Shown here one piece after another: positions 17,197 through 26,744 of a DNA stretch of 26,744 bases. Both the position numbers and the translations under genes were made by a program. The first letter of the stretch is position 1, and every line of letters starts with the position of its first letter. Source of the stretch: Folioceros fuciformis (lineage: Eukaryota > Anthocerotophyta > Anthocerotopsida > Anthocerotales); the NCBI GenBank assembly GCA_049999805.1, contig JBNGIO010006187.1, positions 22,910 to 49,653 of the forward strand. Reading direction: 5' to 3'. The notes beneath the pieces were generated by a model. That model made no database searches. It saw only the letters and a list, made by a program, of their open reading frames with translations, and was not told the origin of the DNA.

Positions 17197-20100
17197 CTAC
17201 ACCTCCGCCAGGGCACGAACTCTTCGCACTTGGATGTGATGCGTCGACTCCGACCTCCATATGGGCTTCTTGCCGCTCTGCACCAGAGCGACCTCTTCGC
17301 CCTCCTTCACCATTCCTTGCTTCTGCTCACGCCACAGCAATCAACAGTTTAATCACCAGTCACCCATTCATGTGCCCGACAACCACCACACTAGTAGCGG
17401 CACCAGCAGCTGGATCCAACCCCGGCAGAGACCTGTACCTGGAGGATAGCCAGTGCTCCTGAGAAAGTATCCTCTGCATCTTCCGAGAAATCCATGTACA
17501 CTGCTCTCACGCCTTGATACAAGGCTAGTCTTTGTTGCACCCTAACCCTGCAAATGCAAGTCGCACATTTCTCAAACACGACGGAGGCTTGACTGACGCA
17601 CTCCCATTTGCAGCAACAACCGCACCGCACCGCACCGCCGTCACAACAGCTGCTGGCAACCTAACTAGCTCCCTTACTCGTTTGTGAACGCGAAGATGGT
17701 GCCAGCCGGTCGGTAGTGGCTCAAAAGCATCGCCATGAATCCGCTACGTGTAAACACCAAAATCGACGTGCCCAGTGTGTTTGACATCATTGTTGCGTGG
17801 AAAGCAAAGATCTCACTCATATGGTTCTGCGACAGAAATTCCCTACTCATCATCCAAACACGCATACTTGACATCCTTCTCACCGACAACAAACTTAAAC
17901 CAGCTGCATCACAATCTAACCTTGAAAGCACGCCCCAAATTCGCAGGGCGTTGCTCTTCTGGCATAGTCGCTTCAGTTCGCAAGGCAACTGTATGCATGA
18001 CTTTTACCGCTTTCAGTGGGTACCTGAAAACAACCAGTGCTCACTTTCACCAATTCACACCCGTTGCAACCCTTGCTGCTTCACCTCCACACAACTTGCA
18101 ATGCAACTCTCCCTATTCTTACTTGCCATGAGCTGTCTCCCCAGACAGCATGATTGCATCTGCCCCTTCTCGAACAGCGATGGCAATATCCGAAACCTCT
18201 GCTCTCGTAGGCGTTGGGTGATTGATCATGCTTTCCAACATGTTTGTTGCTACGATCACGGGCTTTCCCATGCTCCTGCATACTCTTATTATCTCGCCCT
18301 GGACACAAATTCAGACTCTTAAGTCAAGGGTGGACACAAAGTATGTTTAGTATCACAAAAGTACAAACGGTGTCACCCCGACCTCCAACTTCCAGACTAT
18401 AGCATCCAACCACGTCACAACACTGACCAACACACAAATGACCTACCTGCAGAAGAGGAACTTCTTCTACTGGTAATTCTGCTCCAAGATCACCGCGAGC
18501 AACCATCGCCTTACAAGGCCAGAGACACATGTCAACACGCTGGCAGAAAAGGCACACACACCTGCATCTTATAAGCCACAAAAACGCACAAATAACTACA
18601 AGGCTACAATTTTTGGAAAACGAATACCCCATCTGAAGCATCCAGGATCTCGTTGAGATTAGGAATGGAATCCGCACTCTCAATCTTAACGATGACATTG
18701 ATGTCAGCTGAACAGCCTGTGACATTCAGAACTCTGCTCAGAAGTAGACCCTCCAGGAGGACATACTGAGACAAGGGCCACCAGGCTGAAATGACAAGCA
18801 GTTCCACAAATACTACCCATACATCACTGGTGGAGGATGCATAAGCCAGACATACCCTTCAGATAATCCTTCAACTCCTTCACAACCTGGGCATCTTTCA
18901 CAAAAGAGAGAGCATAGTAATCCACCTTGTTTTCAACACCAAACTTGATATCTTCCCAATCTCTGTCTGTCCCACCATTCCACATACAGAAAGGTTAGCT
19001 AGTTAGGATTCCAATCTCAACCTGGACCAGCACGACCGTCTCCTTTGGCTTCATTGCTCGTATATCAGTGGCACCTGATTAAATTCAGGTCCTCACCCAC
19101 CTGTAAGCGAAGGCAGTGTAGCACTCTTCCCACGAACGTTGAGATGCCTGCGAGACTTCAATTCCCCACCATCCACAACCTCACACAGGGCAGAGTCTTC
19201 CGTTTTTGACTTCACCACCAGGGACATCATACCACCTACAGATTCACGGAAAATACATTGCACGCAGCAAGTGATCAATCATCAAATCTCCAGGCTGACA
19301 GCCAATATAGGCTGTCAGCAGGTAAATACGTGCCCCACCATCGTTCTCGAGACACGTACCATCTATAAGCAGCTCATCTCCTGTCTCCACATCGGTCACA
19401 AAGTCATCATAGTTCACACTGACACACGTGTCAGTCCCAACCCCACGTTTGATAGTGAAAGTGAACTCCTGCCCCTTGACAAGTTGGATAGGCTGAGGCA
19501 AATCTCCGCTTCGAACTTCAGGGCCCTACACACGGCAACACAGTCCCATCAATTTCACAATAGGCTATTTGGGAACCCTCACCTCTACGTGGAAAAAATG
19601 AGGAGCATAAACGGGCAGCCAGTGGCAACTTCACCTTCGTGTCCAACATGATAGCGATGACGTTGGCTCCAGCTTGTGCATTAAAGTCACGAACAAGGTC
19701 TATGACCTTTTTGTGTGACGCATGGTCACCATGAGACATATTCAGACGTGCAACGTTCATGCCAGCATCGGCCAGCTTCGCAATCATTTCCGGAGTGTTG
19801 GACGATGGACCAATCGTGCAAACAATTTTCGTTTTCCGCTGAAAACTGGGTTTAATCCACATGCTGGACAGACCTCGCTCAGCAAGAAATTGCTCCAAAG
19901 ACAGAGGCTGACCCTGCACGACAAACCACACCTGAGACTGGGGCTGACCGAGAACAAAGGAAAACAAATAACTCGCGGGCGAATTCCCTGAAGCACATGC
20001 AGGTGAGAGCGCTTACATGAAGGCCGTCAGCAGGGAAGGTGAGAGGAAAGCTTTTCGTGACGTCGTCCGGCGTGACAGGCACAAGCTGAGCCTCGTCCCG

Positions 20101-20331
20101 TGCAATTCTTCGGGGCCGTAAACTGGTGGCTCGAATTTCACAATCTTTCCGCACCCGCTGGGGGCGACTCTGCTGACTGCGAGCAGGCAGGCGGCCCTGA
20201 GGCCTAAGGCCACTGAAATGAACAAACTGGGCAGATTCATCGGAACCAAGGTGAGAGGCGGATGCCGAGCTGCAGCACTGAAGGGACGCTGCCGCTACCG
20301 CGGCCGCAGAGGACATCAGAGCTGTAGCCAT
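17197..20331 (-). CDS. PKP2: plastidic pyruvate kinase, beta type, 12 exons
   Basis: It makes pyruvate and ATP from phosphoenolpyruvate and ADP in the plastid, feeding fatty acid synthesis; in Arabidopsis the beta subunit works with an alpha subunit. Exons by my model: 20331-20017, 19913-19635, 19525-19360, 19235-19101, 18966-18856, 18716-18628, 18509-18447, 18298-18123, 18023-17921, 17826-17678, 17547-17439 and 17322-17197. All introns are GT-AG, and phases agree throughout, giving 606 residues (Arabidopsis PKp beta is about 580). Residues 1 to about 65, Ala/Ser/Arg-rich, look like a transit peptide. Catalytic residues are present: Arg161, Asn163, Ser165, Asp196, Arg203, Lys346 and Glu348 ([11 protein letters not shown]), Asp372 ([11 protein letters not shown]) and Thr404 ([10 protein letters not shown]). 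The C-terminus ends [10 protein letters not shown], slightly longer than usual. The first intron is the least certain, since the N-terminal link is variable in the family. Confidence 0.93.
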
Positions 20332-22134
20332 ACCCGACGCAGCGCCCTCGCAGTCAGCTCCCGAGCTGTGCAGGGCAACCCTCTTAATGCAGCCGGTGGA
20401 GGAGTAGAGGTGGTTGGTTGGGCAGCAGCGCAAGGGCGCCGACTACGACAGCGAGGGCCAGCCGACGGAAATTCCTTTCCTGGGAACGGCAACGACAATG
20501 GCAATCGTCCCGAGAATATCTATGACGTGTACCCGGCCCGATTCCACCCGGGCACATGCTGGAAAACAATCTAGGTCTTATTGCCCCAGCACGCCTGGAC
20601 ATTTTTTGGCCTCTTTTTCGTTAAATTAACCCTGGTTTTTAATAACATTTAGTATGAAAATCCGCTCGTCTTGGTTGACGGTAACCGATGGTTCGCAATA
20701 GTCACCGGTTTTATGGTCTCGCCAGGCACTCAATCACGACCTCCCGTTGTCGTGTCCATTTTGAGCACGCCGTAGTAGATTATGCATATAAGACTTTCAA
20801 TTATGAAGATACTTATTCACAACAAGTGCTGTTATGTCTTTTCCTTACCTCTAGCATGCATTATAAATTGCTCCTTCTCTACCTCTAAGCTTGGATTACA
20901 ACAAAATGCTTCACCTTTGATGCAGTAGACCTAGACCATATATTACCAACATCCTTAAGGACTTGGGACATTTTCTTATGTTGGATCGGGTTGTCTTCCC
21001 TATTGAATAGCTTTGAGCCACATATGAATGTTGTTGCCCAACTAGTGCCTAAAGTACTTGATAAAATCTGAAAAGAGTGGCCCGTATTAAACATATTGAT
21101 CAACCAATTTAAGATTTGTTGCTTCCTCTAACATGTGTAGTGACTCTATAAGGTACATACTGTCACCCAACTTTTGCATAATGTCCATCCTTGCCTACTC
21201 ATTCTTCATACTTGCAGTTAGTTTTATAATCGTCTTATGTGCCCAAAGCATAAGAACACCACCATGGTATTTCTTAAAATGTACTTGATGGCATTAAAAT
21301 TCACTTTGTTAACCTAAGTTGGGTTTGCGAGCGTTGCCCGTTCCCACAACACTTTTATTCATTCGGACATTCCTACTCCATCAACCTACTTGCACAAAAC
21401 CCAAGCCATTGAAATCCCATTCATGAAATTATTAAACACCAACCAAATTGACCAATTGGAAATACAACTTATTCAATCCGAAGGTGGTATTTATGGTTAT
21501 AAAAGATTATGGTCCCATTTAAGCATAATCTTCATTATAAACGATGTTTGCATATCGAGCACAAAATGAGTTAGAGCCATGCTTGAAACAAAAGCATTCC
21601 TATAAGGGAAAACTAAGTGCTTATTGACGTCCATCCAAATTGGAACACTCTTTGCTATGTAGCTTATATGTCCAAGCTAAGGCATAGGTTTCCATATTTT
21701 AGACATTCTTTGATGTCAAAAAATCATCCTTGATAAACTCGTAACTTGCATCCCTTTGTTGTTTCCCAAACACTCCTTCTTCGTGGTTAAGCAAAAGTAC
21801 TTGACATAACAACTTGTATGGCACCCACCTCCTTCTTTTAACAAGGCTAAGGCTAGCTATGCAAGATGGGATAGAGGACCTAGAATGAATTCTTCTTAAT
21901 AGAATTAACTTGCCGCGTTCGTATGAAAACAATGTTGGAACCATTGAGAATTCAGATGAATTGTGGCTTGGAACTTCCAATGAGTCGCGTCCACTATATT
22001 AGACCACTTAAGTAATCGCCATTGGTCACAACAAATCAAAAGAGGCATCCATATATCTTACTCATTCTTCTATGTTAAGGAAATAAACTTTGTTTATTAG
22101 TACACTAGTTATATATCATAGGGCAACCCTAGGA
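20332..22134. other. pyruvate kinase 5' flank, then AT-rich DNA without a gene
   Basis: 20332-20700 is the upstream flank of the pyruvate kinase gene; I see no clear TATA box. From about 20700 the sequence becomes AT-rich. Short frames on the minus strand (about 20885-21103 and 21699-21980) have no recognisable domain and do not join into a longer one. It may be old, decayed transposon sequence. Confidence 0.45.
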
Positions 22135-22419
22135 TGTTAGTTAGGTTAGCTATAACAGTTGTAATTGCAACTAACTCCAAGAACAAATATGTATGGTTTT
22201 TCATAATACACACACCTCTCATAGATGCATAAGCGTGCGTCTATAAAGCTTACATGGCACAAAGCTATGGATCTTATGGCTTGTTGCCTGAAGCATGAAA
22301 CTGATGGCTTGCTATGCTTCTTGAAAACTATTGTATATTATCTTTAATCCATAAATGGCTATGGAGTTTCTTGATTTCTTTTATATATACGGTGAAGAAT
22401 AAAATGCGCACTTTGTTCA
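22135..22419 (+). repeat. candidate 5' LTR of element C (~285 bp)
   Basis: It starts TGTTAGTT and may end TTGTTCA. An inverted repeat near the start (GTTAGTT 22136-22142, AACTAAC 22169-22175) resembles the terminal hairpins of the other LTRs here. A TATAAAG box lies at 22242-22248 and an AATAAA at 22398-22403, the order expected in an LTR. There is no good initiator-tRNA primer site after it and no second copy in the window, so this stays tentative. Confidence 0.35.
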
Positions 22420-23034
22420 TGAGGACATCTTGACGATGCCTCGCAAGGGAAATGTAGGGAGCTCTAGGATGAGGGGTTGAGCACCAAACGAGGCAGAGCC
22501 AAGGCCGNNNNNNNNNNNNNNNNNNNNNNNNNNNNNNNNNNNNNNNNNNNNNNNNNNNNNNNNNNNNNNNNNNNNNNNNNNNNNNNNNNNNNNNNNNNNN
22601 NNNNNNNAATGTAATATCTCACAATCGAAACAGGAGGAAAGAGTTAAGTTTCTCCAGCGATTTGTGAATGCATTCTCTTCAGAAGTCCTTTGCCCAATTG
22701 CTTCTCCTGCACCAAGAAGCCCAAGCACATTAGATAAATCAGTATTCTCTTCAGTTCAAGTAGAACAAGACACTAGGGTTAGTTCAAGAAATTGTTCCCT
22801 AGTGCCTACTTGTAGTGCCCATGTAGATCTTTACAATTCACTCCTCAATCCAACAAAGTAGACAAAGTTAGTTCCAAAATAGACAGAATTGAAAAAGAGA
22901 GAGATACAGGAAAGTTCTCAGTTGTTTCTTTAGAATTGGAAGTCAAGACATGCTCAAAGGAGCTAAGAGAAATCAAATAGATGCTAAGGTCTGATTCTTC
23001 TATTGGAAAATACTTATATTGAATTGTAGGGCCG
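22420..23034 (+). other. leader region of element C, with gap
   Basis: It contains the 100-base gap at 22508-22607. After the gap an open frame from about 22619 to 22861 is Ser/Val/Pro-rich. A second frame with a Lys/Glu/Arg-rich stretch follows to a stop near 22978. Neither is recognised. They lie where element B also has a pre-gag frame, but the relation is unproven. Confidence 0.35.
22508..22607. other. assembly gap (100 N)
   Basis: One hundred N characters; the true length is unknown. Confidence 0.99.
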
Positions 23035-24127
23035 ATGGCGGCAGATTAAGGATCTGACCATCTACAGGAAAAAGACAGGCTAACTCCACACAATTTTGAA
23101 GCCTGGTCTTTCAGTGTGAGATGCATACTGGACGAGAAACTCATGATGGAAGTTGCAAATGGTTTAGTCCCGAAACGAGTTGTAGGGCAGGATTCCGGCT
23201 CATTACCACCTGGAGGAGTAAACAAGTTGTTATGGTCAATGAAAGATGAACTGGAATGGAATCATAAGGATGGAAAAGCAAAGTCTATTCTTGTGGAATC
23301 TATCTCTCAAGAGATGATCCCACATATAAAACTTACCAAGCATTCACACGAAATGTGGTCATTGTTGAATGACATTTATGAATCAAAGGACATGATCTCA
23401 GAAATTGCTGCGTATGAAAGAGACGGACTCTGTGGAGAGTCACGTGCCCATGTTTAGATCAGCACGAGCTAGGCTTGCTGCTTGTGAAGTAATAATTGAG
23501 GAAGGAAGGTCTGCTGTCCAGTTCCTCATGAGTCTTCCACCCAGCTATGAAACCTGGAGTTCCAGCATCCAAGCAACAGCTACTGTTACACCTGCAACAG
23601 CAACCACCCCTATAATTTCAAACCTTACAGTTCAGAAACTGGTTGGAGCCCTGTTACAAGCAGAAGCCAATCGGAAACATATGAACAAGGGGTTTGCAAG
23701 CTCTTCCCATAAGCAGAGAGATACTGCTTTATTTTCTAGCCGCGGCAGAGGACGTGGCAGACATAGGGGGTGTGGACGTGGAGGTTTTGGAAGAGGTAGA
23801 GGACAAGCGTCCAGACCTAAATCCAACTCCAGCTCACAACAGCCCAGTAGGAAGCCTGGAGTGTGCAATTACTACCACAAACCAGGTCACTGGGTTAGGG
23901 ACTATAGAGCAAAACAAAAGAATGATGCTGGAAAAGGAAAATCACAGGAAGCAAATGTCACAAGGGCTGCAGCTCCTAGATTGTGGGTAACCTACTTGAT
24001 GACGGTGACCAAAGGTAGAAATCAGTGGTTCTTAGACATTGGTTCTTCTAACCACATGTGCTTGTCTAAGAAGCCTTTTTCAGAATATGTTGTTGCCCCT
24101 GTCAACATGCTTGGTGCTCGGAGATAA
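23035..24127 (+). pseudogene. Ty1-copia element C: gag and protease start (broken)
   Basis: ATG 23035 is followed by a TAA in the fifth codon, then the frame is open to 23457. Gag core motifs are NFEAWSFSVRCIL near 23090-23130 and MWSLLNDIYESKD near 23355. A frameshift near 23410 leads to the frame ending 24127, with FLMSLPPSYETW, LVGALLQAEANRK and an Arg/Gly-rich stretch (about 23740-23810). The zinc knuckle reads CNYYHKPGHWVRDY, so two of its three Cys are Tyr, each one G-to-A change from Cys. The protease loop reads WFLDIGSSNHMC, with Ile in place of the Ser/Thr of D-S/T-G. Another frameshift follows near 24115. Confidence 0.9.
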
Positions 24128-25175
24128 CTCCCATATACCCATTAGAGGGATGGGTTCAGTGGTAGTCACCCTAAATAATGGGAAGACTTAGGAGTTAGAG
24201 AATGTTCTTTATGTTCCTACACTCAAGAAGAACCTAGTCAATACAATGGCATTAGGTCAAACAGGACAATATAGAATCATGTTTGAAGGTTTAGAGTGCG
24301 TCATCACTAGCTTGATCTCACCTCCAGAAGTTATAGCTAGAGGCACTCCGTTGTATAACCTGTACCTCCTTGATTTCACTCTAGATGCTCAGTCTCAGTC
24401 AGTGCAAGTAGCATAGTCAGTTGTTGATAAAACACAAATTGCTTTTAAATGGCACTGTAGACTTGGACACCCTAACATAAAAGCAATGAGGCGTTTGCTA
24501 AAGGAGAAGATGGTTACCGGTGTTTCTAAATCAGATTTGTCAGACCTTGAGCTTTGTGTTGCCTGTGTTCATGGGAAACATTTCAAGTCACATTTTGGAT
24601 CTAGTAAACCATGGAAAGCAACATAAGTGTTAGATCTTGTTCATACAGATATCTGTGGACCATTGTCAATACCTAGTTGGGGTGGTGCTAGGTATTTTGT
24701 TGTGTTCGAAGATGATAAGACTCATTTTATTGTTACAGAGTTGTTGAAGCACAAAAGTGATGTTTTTGATAGCTTCAAACGCTACCTGGCTTATGCCGAA
24801 CGGCAAACTGGCTACAAGTTGAAGTGAATTCGATCTGATAATGGGAAGGAATATATGTCCACAGCATTTTAAGAGTTTTGTCAGGAGTGTGGAATCATTA
24901 GGCAACTCACCATTCCCTATCATTCAAACATGAATGGAAGAGCAGAACGTAGACACAGAACTATACAAGATGCTGCAAGAGCTCTACTGTTTTAGGGGAG
25001 GCTACCTACTTGCTTCTGGGCTGAGGCAATACAGGTGGCCACGTATCTACAGAATCGAACAGCTTTTTCCACCCTTCCGCAATCTACACCATTTGAGTCA
25101 TGGATAGGTGTGAAGCCAAATACTTCTCACCTACGAGTGTTTAGTAGTATTGCCTTAGCACACATCCCAGATAAG
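24128..25175 (+). pseudogene. element C: protease end and integrase (broken, truncated)
   Basis: The frame gives NVLYVPTLKKNLV (protease end), then the HHCC site (WHCRLGHPNI near 24450, and CVACVHGKH near 24555). The integrase triad follows: Asp in HTDICGP, Asp in SDNGKEY and Glu in GRAERRH. At least six in-frame stops lie along it (one at 24189-24191). Most are TAG, TAA or TGA where Gln or Arg codons would fit, which suggests C-to-T decay. It ends abruptly at VFSSIALAHIPD (about 25172), the junction with element D; the reverse transcriptase of C is not in the window and should lie beyond D. Confidence 0.9.
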
Positions 25176-25444
25176 TGAAGGAACGCTCAAGGAGCTACAT
25201 GGTGAAGGAGAGGAGAGGAGAAAGAGAGGTCACACATACAAGGGAGCTCAAGGGGGTATTTATACCCCCTCTAGAAGAGCTCCCTAGGAAGCTTCACAAG
25301 AAGCCTACAAGAAGCCTACAGGAAGCTGCACAAGAAGCTTCCTAGAGATTAGCTTAAGCTAATCTAAACTAATGATACTTAACTAGACACTAATCTTAGA
25401 CTAAACACATTAGTCTAGGCACATTGGGCTTTAATAACCCTACA
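25176..25444 (-). repeat. element D 3' LTR (269 bp), minus orientation
   Basis: Read on the minus strand it starts TGTAGGG directly after a polypurine tract and ends CCTTCA. It has a TATAAATA box inside an inverted repeat (25251-25270). Three further inverted repeats follow: CTAGGAAGCTTC (about 25284-25295) with GAAGCTTCCTAG (about 25334-25345), the palindrome GATTAGCTTAAGCTAATC (25347-25364), and TAGACTAA with TTAGTCTA (25397-25417). It sits exactly at the break in element C. Confidence 0.85.
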
Positions 25445-25460
25445 ACCGCCCCCTTAAAGG
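25445..25460 (-). promoter_or_regulatory. element D polypurine tract
   Basis: On the minus strand AAGGGGGCGG directly precedes the LTR start. This is a good plus-strand primer site for reverse transcription. Confidence 0.8.
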
Positions 25461-25486
25461 CCAATTTACCTTGATAGGAGAGTGGT

Positions 25487-26408
25487 CTACCTCATGCCCA
25501 TGAGTGTCCGAGCTTGTGCGAATTGCTCCGAAGAGAGCCCCTTGGTGAGAACATCTGCAGGGTTCTGACTGGTGTGAACTTTGACAAGTTGTACTCTCTT
25601 GTCTTCCAACACCTCTCAAATGAAGTGATACTTCACTTCCACATGTTTGGTCTTCGCATGAAAACACTGGATTCTTTGCCAATTGAATAGCACTCTGGCT
25701 ATCACAATGCAACACTGGCAGCTCAACCTTGATCCCTAAATCGCCCACTAGATGAGCAAGCCACATGGCTTCCTTGCATGCTTCAGTCGCTGCAACATAC
25801 TTGGCCTCTGTGGTAGATATCGTTATGCATGATTGCAAACGAGATCGCCATGAGACTACCTCTCTTATGCACATGAAGACGTAACCTGATGTGGACCTCC
25901 TTTTGTCCATATCCCCTGCATAACCAGCATCCGTATATCCCACGACAGATGCATCTTCACTACCAAAACATAAGCACCAAGCTTTCGTACCATTCAAGTA
26001 CCTCATAACTCCTTTCACTGCCTCCCGATGCTTCCTGCCAGGGTTTGACATAAACCTGCTAACCACTCCCATTGCAAAGGCAATGTCAGGACGTGTAGCA
26101 ATCATTGCATACATCAAACTCCCTACAGCTGATGAGTATGGAACCTTCTCCATTTCAGCTTTGTCCTCCACAGAGCTTGGGCAATCCTTGCTCGACAGTT
26201 TGAAATATGGAGGCAACGGAGTACTTAATACCTTCCCCTTCTCCATATTGAAACGTTGAAGCACCTTGTTAATGTATTCAGTCTGAGACAAGTACAACAA
26301 ATGCTTCTGTCTGTCTCGACGAATACGTATGCTAAGAATATGGCTTGCCTCTCCCAAGTCTGTCATGTCAAAGCGACCATTCAACTTTGACTTCAACGTT
26401 GAAATCTC
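25487..26408 (-). pseudogene. element D: reverse transcriptase C-terminus and RNase H
   Basis: The frame starts at the break by element E, just past where the reverse transcriptase active site would be. It reads SKLNGRFDMTDLGEASHIL, LSQTEYINKVLQRF and TRPDIAFAMGVVSRFM, then RNase H with GYTDAGYAGD, STTEAKYVA and HCDSQSAIQLAKNPVF. All three catalytic acids are present. A run of four T (plus-strand A at 25661-25664), one longer than expected, shifts the frame after NPVF. The shifted frame shows HAKTKHVEV, a TGA where Arg is expected, and NPADVLTKGL, ending with TAG at 25487-25489. It is less damaged than A, B or C, so D is probably younger. Confidence 0.93.
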
Positions 26409-26413
26409 ATAAC
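26409..26413 (+). repeat. expected target duplication of element E (ATAAC)
   Basis: The five bases before the element E LTR; the second copy would lie past the window's right end, so it is not confirmed. Confidence 0.4.
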
Positions 26414-26568
26414 TGTTAGTCCTGAAACAATAGTTAAGTTAGTACAGTCATTAGGCTAGGATTAAACCCAAACTCGACGGGTTCCGGTCGTTGTAACCGT
26501 TTCACGTGACACACAAAAGTGTGCCACACCTGATGAATCGATTGATCCTAAGCAAGCTAAACTTCGCA
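26414..26568 (+). repeat. element E 5' LTR (155 bp)
   Basis: It starts TGTTAGTCC and ends TTCGCA, directly followed by a perfect initiator-tRNA primer site. An inverted repeat, GTGACACAC with GTGTGCCAC (one mismatch, loop AAAA), lies near 26507-26528. It interrupts the reverse transcriptase of element D. Confidence 0.85.
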
Positions 26569-26580
26569 TGGTATCAGAGC
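26569..26580 (+). promoter_or_regulatory. element E primer binding site (initiator tRNA-Met)
   Basis: TGGTATCAGAGC, a perfect match to the standard plant copia primer site, lies directly after the LTR end. Confidence 0.93.
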
Positions 26581-26744
26581 ATGGGTACCGCGATGTGTCC
26601 AATCTGCAGGCGCGCTGTTTGCACGAATCTTATCTCTATCTCGGAGATTGGAACGCTCATGTATCTTATCAACGTACAATGGACAGAAGGCGCGTCGGCA
26701 GTGATTTGGGAGATGCTCAGTTCGTTATGCTCCCCCAGATTCCT

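Larger units (their letters stand above)
25176..26413 (-). mobile_element. Ty1-copia element D (partial, minus strand), inserted in element C
   Basis: It consists of LTR, polypurine tract, RNase H and C-terminal reverse transcriptase. Its rest is cut off by the insertion of element E at 26414 and should continue beyond the window. The host site is inside the element C polyprotein; ATAAG at 25171-25175 is the expected target duplication, whose partner is outside the window. Confidence 0.85.
26414..26744 (+). mobile_element. Ty1-copia-like element E (5' end only), inserted in element D
   Basis: Only the 5' LTR, the primer binding site and about 160 bases of leader are in the window. There is no coding sequence yet. 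The small LTR and the tRNA-Met primer site fit Ty1-copia; the superfamily cannot be shown without pol. Confidence 0.8.

Noticed and set aside
20885-21980. Minus-strand frames that might be a decayed hAT-type transposase
   Set aside because: No dimerisation-domain motif, BED finger or terminal inverted repeats could be seen; the frames are short and broken.
6751-26580. tRNA-like matches at 6751 and 26569
   Set aside because: Only 12-15 bases match the 3' end of initiator tRNA-Met and both lie right after LTR ends, so they are primer binding sites, not tRNA genes.

Overview
The window looks like a stretch of a land-plant nuclear genome. It holds two intact single-copy-type host genes on the minus strand, in a background of decayed and nested Ty1-copia retrotransposons. 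The host genes are a flowering-promoting-factor-1-like gene (15660-16019) and a 12-exon plastid-type pyruvate kinase gene (17197-20331). The pyruvate kinase introns are short and uniform (94-148 bp by my splice model) and the coding part is GC-rich. That would fit a bryophyte, a lycophyte or another compact-intron plant, but I cannot name the species. Three runs of N (2862-2961, 14585-14984, 22508-22607) are assembly gaps.

Left part (1-6600): a GC-rich, purine-rich region carries a broken gene of unknown family. It has a coiled-coil-type stretch and an intron-like AT-rich insert. Next come four copies of a roughly 80-bp repeat, then the RNase H tail of a copia element (A, 4744-5136). About 1.2 kb further on is a candidate 3' LTR (6313-6502). 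An antisense reading frame lies between the two.

Centre left (6598-13486): a complete but dead copia element (B, 6603-13481) has two 148-bp LTRs, a 5-bp target duplication GCAGT, a primer binding site for initiator tRNA-Met, and gag, protease, integrase, reverse transcriptase and RNase H in order. It also carries two non-standard parts: a broken pre-gag reading frame, and an antisense gene between pol and the 3' LTR. The antisense gene has its own splice signals. Element B is inserted inside a zinc-knuckle gag-like reading frame of an older sequence.

Centre (13487-20700): a five-unit 50-bp tandem repeat, a gap, then the two host genes.

Right part (20700-26744): AT-rich sequence without a recognisable gene, then a three-level nest. 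Copia element C (plus strand, gag to integrase) is cut by element D (minus strand, LTR plus RNase H and the C-terminal reverse transcriptase). D is in turn cut by element E (plus strand, 5' LTR and primer binding site), which runs off the window.

The most interesting signal is the antisense, apparently spliced gene carried by element B, and the parallel layout in element A: a copia lineage that may carry an extra antisense gene between RNase H and the 3' LTR.
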